Source: Streptomyces sp. CB01881
Lineage (GTDB): Bacteria > Actinomycetota > Actinomycetes > Streptomycetales > Streptomycetaceae
NCBI RefSeq assembly: GCF_002953255.1
Contig: NZ_CP026498.1
Span: forward strand, 7,964,166-8,028,165
DNA length: 64,000 nt
Direction of reading: 5' to 3'
Shown one piece after another: positions 16,706 to 25,061 of the stretch (position 1 is its first letter; every line of letters begins with the position of its first letter). Under the pieces are notes generated by a model. The model ran no database searches. It was not told the origin of the DNA and was given only the letters and a program-made list of their open reading frames with translations. The position numbers and the translations under genes were made by a program.

Positions 16706-16748
16706 GCGCGAAGGCCGGACCGCCGCGCAGGCAGTCCGGCCTTCGCGC
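16706..16748 (-). terminator. Terminator hairpin after scoB
   Basis: Arms 16706-16720 and 16734-16748 form a perfect 15-bp stem with a 13-nt loop. Read on the minus strand it is followed by ATTCTTT. It lies about 105 bases beyond the scoB stop, so it should end the scoAB transcript before the cslA upstream region. Confidence 0.7.
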
Positions 16749-16852
16749 CCTTGTCTCCTCGGCAGGTGGCGTTCGGGGTGGGCGCTTCTCGGGGCGGGCG
16801 CTTCTCTCGGGGCGGGTGTCGCGCCGGGCGGCTGCTGCTCGGGGCGTCGCCC

Positions 16853-17626
16853 TCAGCCGGCTCGCCGAAGGCGCGGCCCGGTCGCCGCCTGGACCTCCTC
16901 GACCCCCACCCCCGGGGCCGTCTCCACCAGACGCAGTCCGTCCGGCGTGACGTCGATGACCGCGAGGTCGGTGACGATGCGGTCGACAACCCGTCGGCCG
17001 GTCGCCGGAAGTGAGAGCTCGTCGACGATCTTCGGTGAACCGTCCCTCGCGGTGTGCTCCATGACGACGATCAGCCGCCGCGCGCCGTGCACCAGGTCCA
17101 TGGCGCCGCCCATGCCCTTGACCATCTTGCCCGGGATCATCCAGTTGGCGAGGTCCCCGGCGGCCGAGACCTGCATCGCCCCCAGGACCGAGACGTCGAT
17201 CCGGCCCGCCCGGATCATGCCGAAGGAGAAGGCGGAGTCGAAGTACGAGGCCCCGGCAGCGACCGTCACGGTCTCCTTGCCCGCGTTGATCAGATCGGGG
17301 TGCTCGGTTCCGTCCTCGGGGAACGGGCCGACGCCGAGGATGCCGTTCTCGGAGTGGAGCACCACATGGACGCCGGGCGGAAGGTGATTGGGGATCAGGG
17401 TCGGCAGTCCGATGCCCAGGTTGACGTACTGGCCGTTGCGCAGCTCCCGGGCGGCCCGCGCGGCGAGCGCGTTCCGGGGGTCGGGCGCGTTTCCGGGGCC
17501 GACCGCGTTCCTCGGGGCGAGTGGGGCGGGCGCATCGGCGGGTCGGGCAGGCGCCTCGGCGGACCTCTCCGTGGCCGGCCTGGTGGACATCCCGGTGGAC
17601 ATGCGAGTGGAGATCTCGGCGGGCAT
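16853..17626 (-). CDS. scoB: 3-oxoacid CoA-transferase subunit B
   Basis: The beta subunit of a CoA-transferase that moves CoA from succinyl-CoA to a 3-oxoacid such as acetoacetate (or 3-oxoadipate in PcaJ). The catalytic glutamate is in LHSENGILGVGP. GQYVNLGIGLPTLIPNHL and GAMDLVHGARRLIVVMEHTA are also typical. The first 45 residues are a low-complexity Ala/Pro/Arg leader, beginning with three Met-containing short repeats (ISTRM, MSTGM, MSTRP), so the functional start may be later than 17626. It follows scoA with 4 bases between. No thiolase or pca gene is nearby, so the acid used is unknown. Confidence 0.9.
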   Translation of the reverse strand: MPAEISTRMSTGMSTRPATERSAEAPARPADAPAPLAPRNAVGPGNAPDPRNALAARAARELRNGQYVNLGIGLPTLIPNHLPPGVHVVLHSENGILGVGPFPEDGTEHPDLINAGKETVTVAAGASYFDSAFSFGMIRAGRIDVSVLGAMQVSAAGDLANWMIPGKMVKGMGGAMDLVHGARRLIVVMEHTARDGSPKIVDELSLPATGRRVVDRIVTDLAVIDVTPDGLRLVETAPGVGVEEVQAATGPRLRRAG

Positions 17627-17630
17627 CGGG

Positions 17631-18392
17631 TCAGGCCTCCTGGAGTGCGGTGCGAACGGTCCGGCGCTCGATGCGGCGGTCTGCGGGGTCGGCGGCGACC
17701 ACCCGGTCGACGTAGACGCCGGGGAGGTGGACGGCGTCCGGGCCCAGCGCGCCCGGCTCGACGATCCGGTCCGCCTCGACCAGGGTGATCCGGCCGGCCG
17801 CCGCGCAGAGCGGGTTGAAGTTGCGGGCGGCGGCGTGGAAGACGCAGTTGCCGTGCCGGTCCGCCACTTCGGCGCGTACCAGCGCGAAGTCGGCGGTGAT
17901 GGCCTCCTCCAGCAGGTAGCGGCGGCCGCCGAACTCCCGGACCTCCTTCGGTGGTGAGGCCAGCGGCACCGAGCCGTCCGCCCCGTACCGCCAGGGCAGC
18001 CCGCCCTCCTCGACCTGGGTGCCGACCCCGGCCGGGGTGAAGAACGCCGGGATGCCGGCGCCGCCGGCCCGCAGCCGCTCGGCGAGGGTGCCCTGCGGCG
18101 TGAGCTCCACCTCCAGCTCGCCGGAGAGGTACTGACGGGCGAACTCCTTGTTCTCGCCGACGTACGAGGAGGTCATCCTGGCGATCCGCCCGGCGCGCAA
18201 CAGCAGGCCGAGCCCCCAGTCGTCCACCCCGCAGTTGTTGGACACCACCCGCAGGCCGGTGGTGTCCGTGGCGGCCAGGGCGCCGATCAGGGTGCTGGGG
18301 ATGCCGCAGAGACCGAAGCCTCCGACGGCCAGCACCGCTCCGTCGGGGATGTCCCCGACCGCGGCGGCGGCGGAGTCCAGGACCTTGTCCAA
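17631..18392 (-). CDS. scoA: 3-oxoacid CoA-transferase subunit A
   Basis: The alpha subunit of the same CoA-transferase, 253 residues. The N-terminal glycine loop is VLAVGGFGLCGIPSTLI, followed by SNNCGVDDWGLGLLL, SYVGENKEFARQYL and GELEVELTPQGTLAERLRAGGAGIPAFFTPAGVGT, all family signatures. I choose TTG at 18392 because GAGGTGA lies four bases before it and the protein then starts like the family (LDKVLDSAAAAVGDIPDG). An upstream ATG in frame at 18650 would add 86 unlike residues. It is the first gene of scoAB, divergent from the ABC importer operon. Confidence 0.9.
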   Translation of the reverse strand: MDKVLDSAAAAVGDIPDGAVLAVGGFGLCGIPSTLIGALAATDTTGLRVVSNNCGVDDWGLGLLLRAGRIARMTSSYVGENKEFARQYLSGELEVELTPQGTLAERLRAGGAGIPAFFTPAGVGTQVEEGGLPWRYGADGSVPLASPPKEVREFGGRRYLLEEAITADFALVRAEVADRHGNCVFHAAARNFNPLCAAAGRITLVEADRIVEPGALGPDAVHLPGVYVDRVVAADPADRRIERRTVRTALQEA

Positions 18393-18698
18393 GGGGTCAC
18401 CTCGTGAGGGGGTGTGGGTGAACGGAGGGGCGGGTGGAGGAAAGGGGAGGGCCTCGTTCCCCCACCACCGTCGCCGCGCACGGCCCGCCCGTGCCATGGC
18501 GGGCTCCGCCACGCACGTACACGCACACATGGCGACAGGCCACACCGGATGGACGTCGGGGGGCCACCGGCTCGGTGGTATGGCGGCCGCAGCCATATCC
18601 GGGCGGGCTGATGCGTCGTCCGGGCACATGTCGCAGCCTTCACGCCACACCTACGGTTCCGGCATCCACCCCCGCAGCACTCTCAGGAGTCGGTCACC
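18393..18698. promoter_or_regulatory. Divergent promoter region of scoAB and the importer operon
   Basis: No gene is seen in these 306 bases. A GC-rich imperfect palindrome at 18579-18597 has arms TATGGC and GCCATA around GGCCGCA, and could be an operator shared by both directions. CAGGAG at 18682-18687 is the ribosome site of the binding-protein gene at 18699. Neither strand gives a convincing -35/-10 pair by eye. Confidence 0.4.
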
Positions 18699-20015
18699 AT
18701 GCGCAGCTCGACAGCCCTCACCAGGACCGCCTCCGGTGCCCCCACGGATGCAGCCGCAACCGAGGCCGTGGCCCCGGCTGCGGGACCGGCCCGCACGGCG
18801 GCCGCCGGACCGGCCCGCAGACTCGCCGCGATCGCCGCCTGCGCCCTCCTGGCGGCCGGCTGCGCCAAGGCGGGCACGGCGGGGACCGCCGCTGCGGACG
18901 GTGGCGGCTCCAAGAGCCCGGTCAAGGTCGGCCTGGTGTACTCCAAGACCGGGCCGCTGGCCGCGTACGGCAAGCAGTACCTGGAGGGCTTCAAGGCCGG
19001 CCTGAACTACGCGACCAAGGGCACCGGCGCGGTCGACGGGCACAAGATCGAGTTCGAGGAGCAGGACGACGCGGGCGACCCGGCCAAGGCGGTGTCGGCC
19101 GCCAAGGACCTGATCGGCAAGGGCCACAAGATCCTGGCCGGCTCCACCGCCTCGGGTGTCGCCCTCCAGGTCGGCCCGATCGCAGCCCAGAACAAGGTGC
19201 TGTTCATCAGCGGCCCGGCCGCCGCCGACAAGGTCACCGGGTTGAACAAGTACACCTTCCGTTCCGGCCGCCAGTCCTACCAGGACATCAGGACCGCGGC
19301 CTCGTTCATCGGTGATGCCAAGGGCAGGAAGGTCACCGTGCTCGCTCAGGACAACGCCTTCGGGCAGGCCAACGTGGCCGCCGTGAAGGCGGTGCTCGGC
19401 GCCCAGGGCGCCACGGTCGAGGCGGTGCTCGCGCCCCCGAGCGCGACCGACCTGACCCCGTTCGCCACCCAGGCCAAGACCGCCAAGCCCGACCTGTTGT
19501 TCGTCGCCTGGGCCGGCGACACCTCGTCCGCCCTGTGGACGGCGCTGAACCAGCAGGACGTGTTCGCCGAGACCAAGGTCGTCACCGGCCTCGACCTCGC
19601 CGCCTCCTACCCGCTCTTCGGAGCGGCGGGCGAGAAGATCTCCTTCCTGAACCACTATTTCGGCGGGGCCGCCGGCACCCCGGTGGAGAAGGCCATGGAC
19701 GAGGCCGTCACCGCCGGCGGCGGCAAGTCCGACATCTTCACTCCGGACGGCTTCACCGCCGCCCAGATGATCGTGCACGCGATCGAGGCCAACCACGGCT
19801 CGGCCGACGACACTTCGGCGCTGGTGAAGTCGCTGGAGGGTTGGAGCTTCGACGGGGTGAAGGGCCGGGCCACGGTGCGTGCCGAGGACCACGCCCTGCT
19901 CCAGCCGATGTTCCAGGTCCGGCTGACCGGCACCGGCGCCGCCGCCAAGCCGTCCGTGGAGAAGACGCTGACCGCGGACGAGGCGGCGCCCCCGGTCACC
20001 CCGATGGCGGGCTGA
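18699..20015 (+). CDS. ABC transporter substrate-binding lipoprotein, branched-chain amino acid (LivJ-like) family
   Basis: A 438-residue periplasmic-binding-type protein anchored as a lipoprotein. A long Ala/Thr-rich leader precedes the signal core and the lipobox (LAAGC near residue 55). The mature part has the type I fold of LivJ/AmiC proteins: VKVGLVYSKTGPLAAYGKQYLEGFK, IEFEEQDDAGDPAKAVSAAKDLI, ILAGSTASGVALQV, and GDAKGRKVTVLAQDNAFGQ. These proteins bind amino acids, amides, urea or aromatic acids, and which one cannot be told. It starts a run of six genes that overlap or nearly touch. Confidence 0.9.
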   Translation: MRSSTALTRTASGAPTDAAATEAVAPAAGPARTAAAGPARRLAAIAACALLAAGCAKAGTAGTAAADGGGSKSPVKVGLVYSKTGPLAAYGKQYLEGFKAGLNYATKGTGAVDGHKIEFEEQDDAGDPAKAVSAAKDLIGKGHKILAGSTASGVALQVGPIAAQNKVLFISGPAAADKVTGLNKYTFRSGRQSYQDIRTAASFIGDAKGRKVTVLAQDNAFGQANVAAVKAVLGAQGATVEAVLAPPSATDLTPFATQAKTAKPDLLFVAWAGDTSSALWTALNQQDVFAETKVVTGLDLAASYPLFGAAGEKISFLNHYFGGAAGTPVEKAMDEAVTAGGGKSDIFTPDGFTAAQMIVHAIEANHGSADDTSALVKSLEGWSFDGVKGRATVRAEDHALLQPMFQVRLTGTGAAAKPSVEKTLTADEAAPPVTPMAG

Positions 20016-20020
20016 TCCCG

Positions 20021-20860
20021 GTGACCGGTCCTGCTCCGTCCGCGATGGGCACGCCCCGGCCCGCCCGGGCCACGGTTTCGCCTCCCGGGGCCGCACCTTC
20101 GGCCGCCACGGCCCCGCCGGTGCTGCGGCTCACCGGCCTGGGCTGGTCCGTTCGCGGTGTGCCGATCGTTGAAGACGTCTCCTTCTCGGTGGGGGAAGGC
20201 GAGTTCATCGCCTTCATCGGACCCAACGGTGCCGGTAAGACCTCCCTCTTCAACCTGATCTCCGGGATCTACCCGGCGAGCCACGGCACCCTCGAACTCG
20301 ACGGCGCCGACATCACCGCCGAGGCCGTTCACGCCAGGGCACGCCGAGGGCTCGGCCGCACCTTCCAGACCTCCTCCCTCTGGCCGGGCATGACGGTGGC
20401 CGACCACGTCCGCCTGGCCGCGCAGGCAGCGGCCGGGCCGCGGGCCTCGTACCGGATCTGGCGCCGCGCCGACCGCTACGCGGACCAGGTGGACCGGACC
20501 CTGGAGCGCACCGAACTCGCGCACCGGGCCGACACCTTGGCGAGCGCCCTTTCCCACGGTGAGAAGCGCAAACTCGAACTTGCCGTCCTGCTCGTCTCCG
20601 ACCCGCGGCTGATCCTGCTGGACGAGCCGATGGCCGGGGTGAGTGCGGAGGAGGTGCCGGCCCTCACCGAGCTGATCCGCTCGGTGCACCGCGACCTCGG
20701 CCGCACCGTACTGATGGTGGAGCACCACATGGACGTCCTGCTCGGCCTGGCCGACCGCCTGGCCGTGATGCACCACGGCACGCTGCTCGCGCTGGACACC
20801 CCTGAGGCAGTGATGGCGGACGCCACCGTGCAACAGGCCTACCTGGGCGAGGCGCTGTGA
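20021..20860 (+). CDS. ABC transporter ATP-binding protein, LivG-like
   Basis: A cytoplasmic ATPase of 279 residues. Walker A is GPNGAGKTS, and the LivG-type arginine phrase GLGRTFQTSSLWPGMTV follows. The signature loop reads ALSHGEKRKLELA, with H in place of the usual S-G second residue as often seen in LivG. Walker B is LILLDEPMAGV, and the switch histidine is in MVEHHMDV. GTG at 20021 is five bases after the previous stop; an ATG at 20045 is also possible. The first 35 residues are low-complexity. It overlaps the next gene by 4 nt (GTGA). Confidence 0.9.
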   Translation: MTGPAPSAMGTPRPARATVSPPGAAPSAATAPPVLRLTGLGWSVRGVPIVEDVSFSVGEGEFIAFIGPNGAGKTSLFNLISGIYPASHGTLELDGADITAEAVHARARRGLGRTFQTSSLWPGMTVADHVRLAAQAAAGPRASYRIWRRADRYADQVDRTLERTELAHRADTLASALSHGEKRKLELAVLLVSDPRLILLDEPMAGVSAEEVPALTELIRSVHRDLGRTVLMVEHHMDVLLGLADRLAVMHHGTLLALDTPEAVMADATVQQAYLGEAL

Positions 20861-21867
20861 CCGACTCTCCTGTCCATGCCTCCTCCTCAGGCGTTGCTGC
20901 CGGCGTGCCGGACAGTGCCGCTGATGCCGCTGATGCCGCTGATGCCGCGGATGCCGCCGGTTCCGCGGATGTCGCCGGGGCCGGTGCGTCCGGCCTCATC
21001 GGTGCGTCGGGTGCGCGCGGTGCGTCCCGTGCGCCCGGTGCGTCCGATCCATCCGGTGCGTCGGCTCCTGGCGGGGCCCTCCTCTCCGTTCGCGATCTGC
21101 GGGTGGTCATCAACGGGCTGCACATCCTGCACGGGGTCGACTTCGACGTGGCGCCGACCGGGGTCACCGCGCTGCTGGGGCGCAACGGCGCCGGCAAGAC
21201 CACCACGGTCAAGGCCGTGATGGGCCTGGTGCCGCGCACCGGCAGCGTCCTGTTCGCAGGTACCGAACTCTCCTCTCTGCCCACGCACCTCGTGGTCCGT
21301 CAGGGTATCGGGTACGCCCCCGAGGACCGTGGGATCTTCGCGGGCCTCACCGTCGCCGAGAACCTTCGGTTGGCCGAACGGGACCGTGATGCCGAGCCCG
21401 CCTATCACCTCGTTCATGAACTCTTTCCCGAACTCAAGCAGAGGGCGGCCCAGTTGGCGGGGACGCTCTCGGGTGGCCAGCAGCAGATGGTGGCCATCGG
21501 CCGAACCCTGCTCAACCGCAACCGGCTGATCATCGCCGACGAGCCCACCAAGGGCCTGGCGCCGAAGATCGTCGCCGAGGTGGCCGACGTGCTGGCGCGC
21601 GCGGCCGAGGCCGTGCCAGTCCTCCTGGTCGAGCAGAACCTCGCCCTCGTTCGCCGGCTGGCCGGCACCTGTGCCGTGCTGGCCGACGGTCGCACCGCCC
21701 ACCGGGGCGACACCGCCGAACTGCTGGCCGACGAGGAGGCCGCCCGCCGACTGCTGGGCGTCGGCGGCCGCCGACCGGGAGCCGGAGCCGGTCCCGCGGT
21801 GACCGGTTCCGCAGTCGTCGGTCAGGCGCCTCCCGGCCCTGCTGTCACCACGGAGGTGAACCCCTGA
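20857..21867 (+). CDS. ABC transporter ATP-binding protein, LivF-like, with long low-complexity N-terminus
   Basis: The second ATPase of the importer, 336 residues against about 235 in typical LivF. Walker A is GRNGAGKTTTV, the signature LSGGQQQMVAIGR, and Walker B LIIADEPTKGLAP. The extra length is an N-terminal segment of about 75 residues made of Ala/Gly/Ser/Asp, beginning with four AAD-type triplets coded by a tandem GCTGAT/GCC tract near 20920-20955, and a 35-residue tail. The GTG at 20857 overlaps the previous stop, so the long N-terminus is probably translated unless an internal start is used near LLSVRDLRV. Confidence 0.88.
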   Translation: MTDSPVHASSSGVAAGVPDSAADAADAADAADAAGSADVAGAGASGLIGASGARGASRAPGASDPSGASAPGGALLSVRDLRVVINGLHILHGVDFDVAPTGVTALLGRNGAGKTTTVKAVMGLVPRTGSVLFAGTELSSLPTHLVVRQGIGYAPEDRGIFAGLTVAENLRLAERDRDAEPAYHLVHELFPELKQRAAQLAGTLSGGQQQMVAIGRTLLNRNRLIIADEPTKGLAPKIVAEVADVLARAAEAVPVLLVEQNLALVRRLAGTCAVLADGRTAHRGDTAELLADEEAARRLLGVGGRRPGAGAGPAVTGSAVVGQAPPGPAVTTEVNP

Positions 21868-22733
21868 TGGACACGATCGTCCTCCTCACCTGTACCGGTC
21901 TCGGTCTGGGTGCGTTGTACTTCCTGGTGGCCTCCGGTCTCTCGCTGATCTTCGGTCTGATGGACGTGCTCAACTTCGCTCACGGCGCCCTGCTCTCCAT
22001 CGGCGCCTATGCCACCTGGTGGGCCGGCACCGAGGCCGGCTTCCCCTTCTGGCTCTCCGTGCCGTTCGGCACGCTGGTCGGGACGGCCGCCGCCGTCCTG
22101 CTGGAGCTCTTCCTGATCCGGCCGCTCTACAGCCGGCCGCGCGACCAGATCCTCGCGACCGTCGGCGTCGGGCTGGCCGTGCCCGCTCTCCTGATGGGCA
22201 TCTGGGGCGCGGACGCCCGCCCCTTCCCGCAGCCGGAGCTGCTCTCCGGCACCTGGCACCTGCTCGGCGCGACCGTCCCGGTCAACCGCTTCGTGCTGGT
22301 GGCCGCGGCGGCCCTGGTGCTGTTCGTTCTCCGGGTGTTCCTCGCCCGTACCCGCTACGGGCTGATCGTCCGCGCCGGCGTCGAGGACCGGGCGATGGTC
22401 ACGGCGCTCGGCATCGACGTCCGCAGGGCGTTCACCCTCGTCTTCGCCATCGGTGGCGCCGCCGCCGCTCTCGGCGGTGCCCTCGGCGGCCTCTACTTCG
22501 GCTCGGTCAACCCCGGTCAGGGGACCAGCCTGCTCATCTTCGCCTTTGTTGTTGTCGTCATGGGCGGCATGGGCTCCGTCACCGGGGCCGCCGTGGCCTC
22601 GGTGTGCGTCGGCCTCGTCCAGCAGTTCGCCAACTACTACACCGCTGCAGGGCTCGGCGACCTGTCGGTCGTCGTCCTGCTGGCCGTCCTCCTCCTCGTA
22701 CGACCCCGCGGACTCACCGGGAGGCTCGCGTGA
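21867..22733 (+). CDS. ABC transporter permease, LivH-like
   Basis: The first membrane subunit, 288 residues with eight or so helices. Family phrases are GLGALYFLVASGLSLIFGLMDVLNFAHGALLSIGAYATW and GLIVRAGVEDRAMVTALGIDVRRAFTLVFAIGGAAAALGGAL, the latter containing the loop that contacts the ATPases. It starts with ATG that shares one base with the previous TGA, so translation is coupled. A GGAGG lies upstream inside the LivF-like gene. Confidence 0.92.
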   Translation: MDTIVLLTCTGLGLGALYFLVASGLSLIFGLMDVLNFAHGALLSIGAYATWWAGTEAGFPFWLSVPFGTLVGTAAAVLLELFLIRPLYSRPRDQILATVGVGLAVPALLMGIWGADARPFPQPELLSGTWHLLGATVPVNRFVLVAAAALVLFVLRVFLARTRYGLIVRAGVEDRAMVTALGIDVRRAFTLVFAIGGAAAALGGALGGLYFGSVNPGQGTSLLIFAFVVVVMGGMGSVTGAAVASVCVGLVQQFANYYTAAGLGDLSVVVLLAVLLLVRPRGLTGRLA

Positions 22734-23983
22734 GCACCAACACCCCCACCACGAGCACCGGTGGCACCGCGGCCGACCGCACTGCCGCCACTTCAGCAGG
22801 GACCACTGACACCGGCCCTGCCGGGAGACATTCTGGACGGACGGGCGAGGCCGGCGCCATCCCTCGAACAGGTGAATCAATCACTGAGAGCTCGACAGTG
22901 GTGCACAGAGCGCTACGCTGGTGGCCGATCGCCCTGCTGATCCTGCTCCTTGTCGCCCCATACAGTGCGCTTCCCCTCCCGGGACTGCTCGACGGCCCGC
23001 TCGGCAGCCCCGGAAGCCTCCAACTCATCGCCCTGTGCCTGCTCTACGGGGGCCTCGCCACCGGGTACGACCTCCTGCTCGGCCGTACCGGACTGCTCTC
23101 CTTCGGCCACGCGCTCTACTTCGCGACCGGCCTCTACGCCACCAACCTCGGCATGCTGGAGCTCCGACTCCCCTTCGCCGCCGCGGCGCTCTTCGGCGTC
23201 TCCTGTGCCGTCGTGCTGGCCCTGCTGCTCGGCTCGGTCAGCCTCCGCGTCACGGGCATCGGGTTCTCCATGGTCACCCTCGCCTTCGCACAGGCCGGCT
23301 CGATCCTCGTCCAACGCAACCCGGGCGGCATCACCGGTGGTGAGGAGGGCCGGTCGGCGCCCGCCGACCAACTGCCCTCCGCCTTCCTGGGCATCGAGAA
23401 CACCGCCAACCTCTACTGGATCGCCGTCGCCTACCTGGTGCTCACCCTGGCCGCGGTCCACTGGGCCGTCGCCTCCCCGGCCGGGCGGGTCTGGGAGGGC
23501 ATCAAGGAGAACGAGCGCCGGGTCGAGGTGCTCGGACTCCGCCCCTACGGCTACAAGTTGATCGCCTTCGTCCTCGCCGGAGCCCTGGCCGCGGTGGGCG
23601 GGGTGGTCTACCTCCTGCTGACCGGTGGGGCCACGCCGCAGGCCGCCACATCGGACGCCACGCTCTCACTGCTGGTCATGGTCGTTCTCGGCGGCTCCGG
23701 CACGCGCTGGGGCCCGCTGTTCGGCGGCGTCATCTACACCTGGGCCGGCCACCGGCTCGGCGACCTCGCCAACTCCGAGGCCGTCGCCGGCCTGCCCGCG
23801 GTCCTGCGCGTCCCGCTGTCCCAGCCGCTCTTCCTGCTGGGCGGCCTCTTCGTCGCCGTGGTCTACCTGCTGCCCGGCGGCCTGGCTAGACTGCCTGCCC
23901 GCATCCGCGCCGCCCGCTCGGCCCGGGCCGCCGGCCATGCCGGTGCCCCCGGCGTCCGCCCTTCAGGAGGTAGCCCCGCGTGA
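22730..23983 (+). CDS. ABC transporter permease, LivM-like
   Basis: The second membrane subunit, 417 residues. A Thr/Ser/Gly-rich cytoplasmic leader of about 60 residues precedes some ten helices. LivM phrases are LLLGRTGLLSFGHALYFATGLYA, VSLRVTGIGFSMVTLAFAQ, and GRVWEGIKENERRVEVLGLRPYGYKLIAFVLAGALAAVGG, which holds the ATPase-contact loop. GTG at 22730 overlaps the LivH stop by 4 nt and has GGGAGG upstream. The leader is longer than usual, as in the other importer genes here. Confidence 0.92.
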   Translation: MSTNTPTTSTGGTAADRTAATSAGTTDTGPAGRHSGRTGEAGAIPRTGESITESSTVVHRALRWWPIALLILLLVAPYSALPLPGLLDGPLGSPGSLQLIALCLLYGGLATGYDLLLGRTGLLSFGHALYFATGLYATNLGMLELRLPFAAAALFGVSCAVVLALLLGSVSLRVTGIGFSMVTLAFAQAGSILVQRNPGGITGGEEGRSAPADQLPSAFLGIENTANLYWIAVAYLVLTLAAVHWAVASPAGRVWEGIKENERRVEVLGLRPYGYKLIAFVLAGALAAVGGVVYLLLTGGATPQAATSDATLSLLVMVVLGGSGTRWGPLFGGVIYTWAGHRLGDLANSEAVAGLPAVLRVPLSQPLFLLGGLFVAVVYLLPGGLARLPARIRAARSARAAGHAGAPGVRPSGGSPA

Positions 23984-24885
23984 GCCAGTCACTTCCGCAG
24001 CCCGAGCAGCTGACGATTCCCGTTCCCGGTGGGGACCTGGCCGTGCTCCGCTGGCCGGCCACCGTGCCCGGGGCTCCGACCGTCGTGGCGGTACACGGCA
24101 TCACCGCCAACGGACTCGCCTGGTTCGAGGTGGCCCGCAGGCTTGCCGGCCGGGCCACGCTGCTCGCGCCCGACCTGCGCGGCCGGGGGGCCAGCCGGGC
24201 CGTGAGCGGCCCGTACGGCCTGGCCCGGCACGCGGACGACGTGGCCGCCCTGATCACCGAGCTCGGCCTGGGGCCGACGGTGGTCGTCGGGCACTCCATG
24301 GGCGCCTGGATCACGGCGCTGACGGCAGTGCGGCATCCCGGGCTGGTCAGCCGGGTCGTCCTGGTCGACGGGGCGGTCAGCTTCCCGCTGCCGGAGGGCG
24401 TCCGGGAGGAGGACGCGCTGGCCGCGGTGCTCGGCCCCGCGCTGGCACGGCTGTCGATGACCTTCCCGGATCGCGCCGCCTACCGCGCGTTCTGGCAGCA
24501 GCACCCGGCGTTCAACGCCGACTGGTCGGCGGAGATCGACGCCTACACCCAGCGTGATCTGGTCGGTGTCGAGCCCGAGATGCGCTCCTCCTGCGTACTG
24601 GAGGCCGTGCAGACCGACGGCGCACAGGTCCTGCTGGACCAGGACGCGGCCGCCGCGGTGCACCGGCTGCCCTGCCCCGGTGAACTGCTGTGGGCGGAAC
24701 GCGGCCTGCTCGACGAGCCGCAGGGCCTCTACGACGACAAGCGGATCGAGTTGGCAGGGCTGGACCCGGCCCGCGTGGCGGTGGCACCGGTGCCGGACAC
24801 CAACCACTACTCGATCCTCTGGGGCCGGGCCGGCGTCGAGGCCGTCGTGCAGCGCCTGCTCGGCACCGGGCCCACCGCCGGGTAA
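23980..24885 (+). CDS. Alpha/beta hydrolase, last gene of the importer operon
   Basis: A 301-residue cytoplasmic alpha/beta hydrolase. The oxyanion region is VVAVHGITANGLAW, the nucleophile elbow GHSMGAW, an acidic residue lies in the late strand region, and the catalytic histidine is in VPDTNHYSILWG. GTG overlaps the LivM-like stop by 4 nt, so it is translated with the transporter. This suggests that it acts on the imported compound, for example opening an ester, lactone or amide, with the divergent CoA-transferase acting later. That pathway is inference; the family alone does not give a substrate. Confidence 0.88.
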   Translation: MSQSLPQPEQLTIPVPGGDLAVLRWPATVPGAPTVVAVHGITANGLAWFEVARRLAGRATLLAPDLRGRGASRAVSGPYGLARHADDVAALITELGLGPTVVVGHSMGAWITALTAVRHPGLVSRVVLVDGAVSFPLPEGVREEDALAAVLGPALARLSMTFPDRAAYRAFWQQHPAFNADWSAEIDAYTQRDLVGVEPEMRSSCVLEAVQTDGAQVLLDQDAAAAVHRLPCPGELLWAERGLLDEPQGLYDDKRIELAGLDPARVAVAPVPDTNHYSILWGRAGVEAVVQRLLGTGPTAG

Positions 24886-25061
24886 CGGCCGCTGCAACGG
24901 GCCGGTCGGCGGCGCGAGAGGTCACCGCCGCGCCGGCCGGCCCGCCCCGGCCACGCTCGACAGCGGGAGCTGCCCACGCGCTGCGTTGCTCTCGCGGCGC
25001 ATTGCTCCTGCCGGGCCTTGCTCCCGCCGGGTCGTGTCCCGCCGGGTTCTGCGGCCGGTGC

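Noticed and set aside
16438..16989. Leftward frame overlapping the scoB 3' end and the cslA upstream region
   Set aside because: It crosses the scoB terminator hairpin, has no ribosome site and gives an Arg/Ser-rich protein unlike any family.
10944..24885. Secondary-metabolite gene cluster
   Set aside because: No polyketide, peptide, terpene or tailoring enzymes are present; the genes fit glucan synthesis and ABC uptake.
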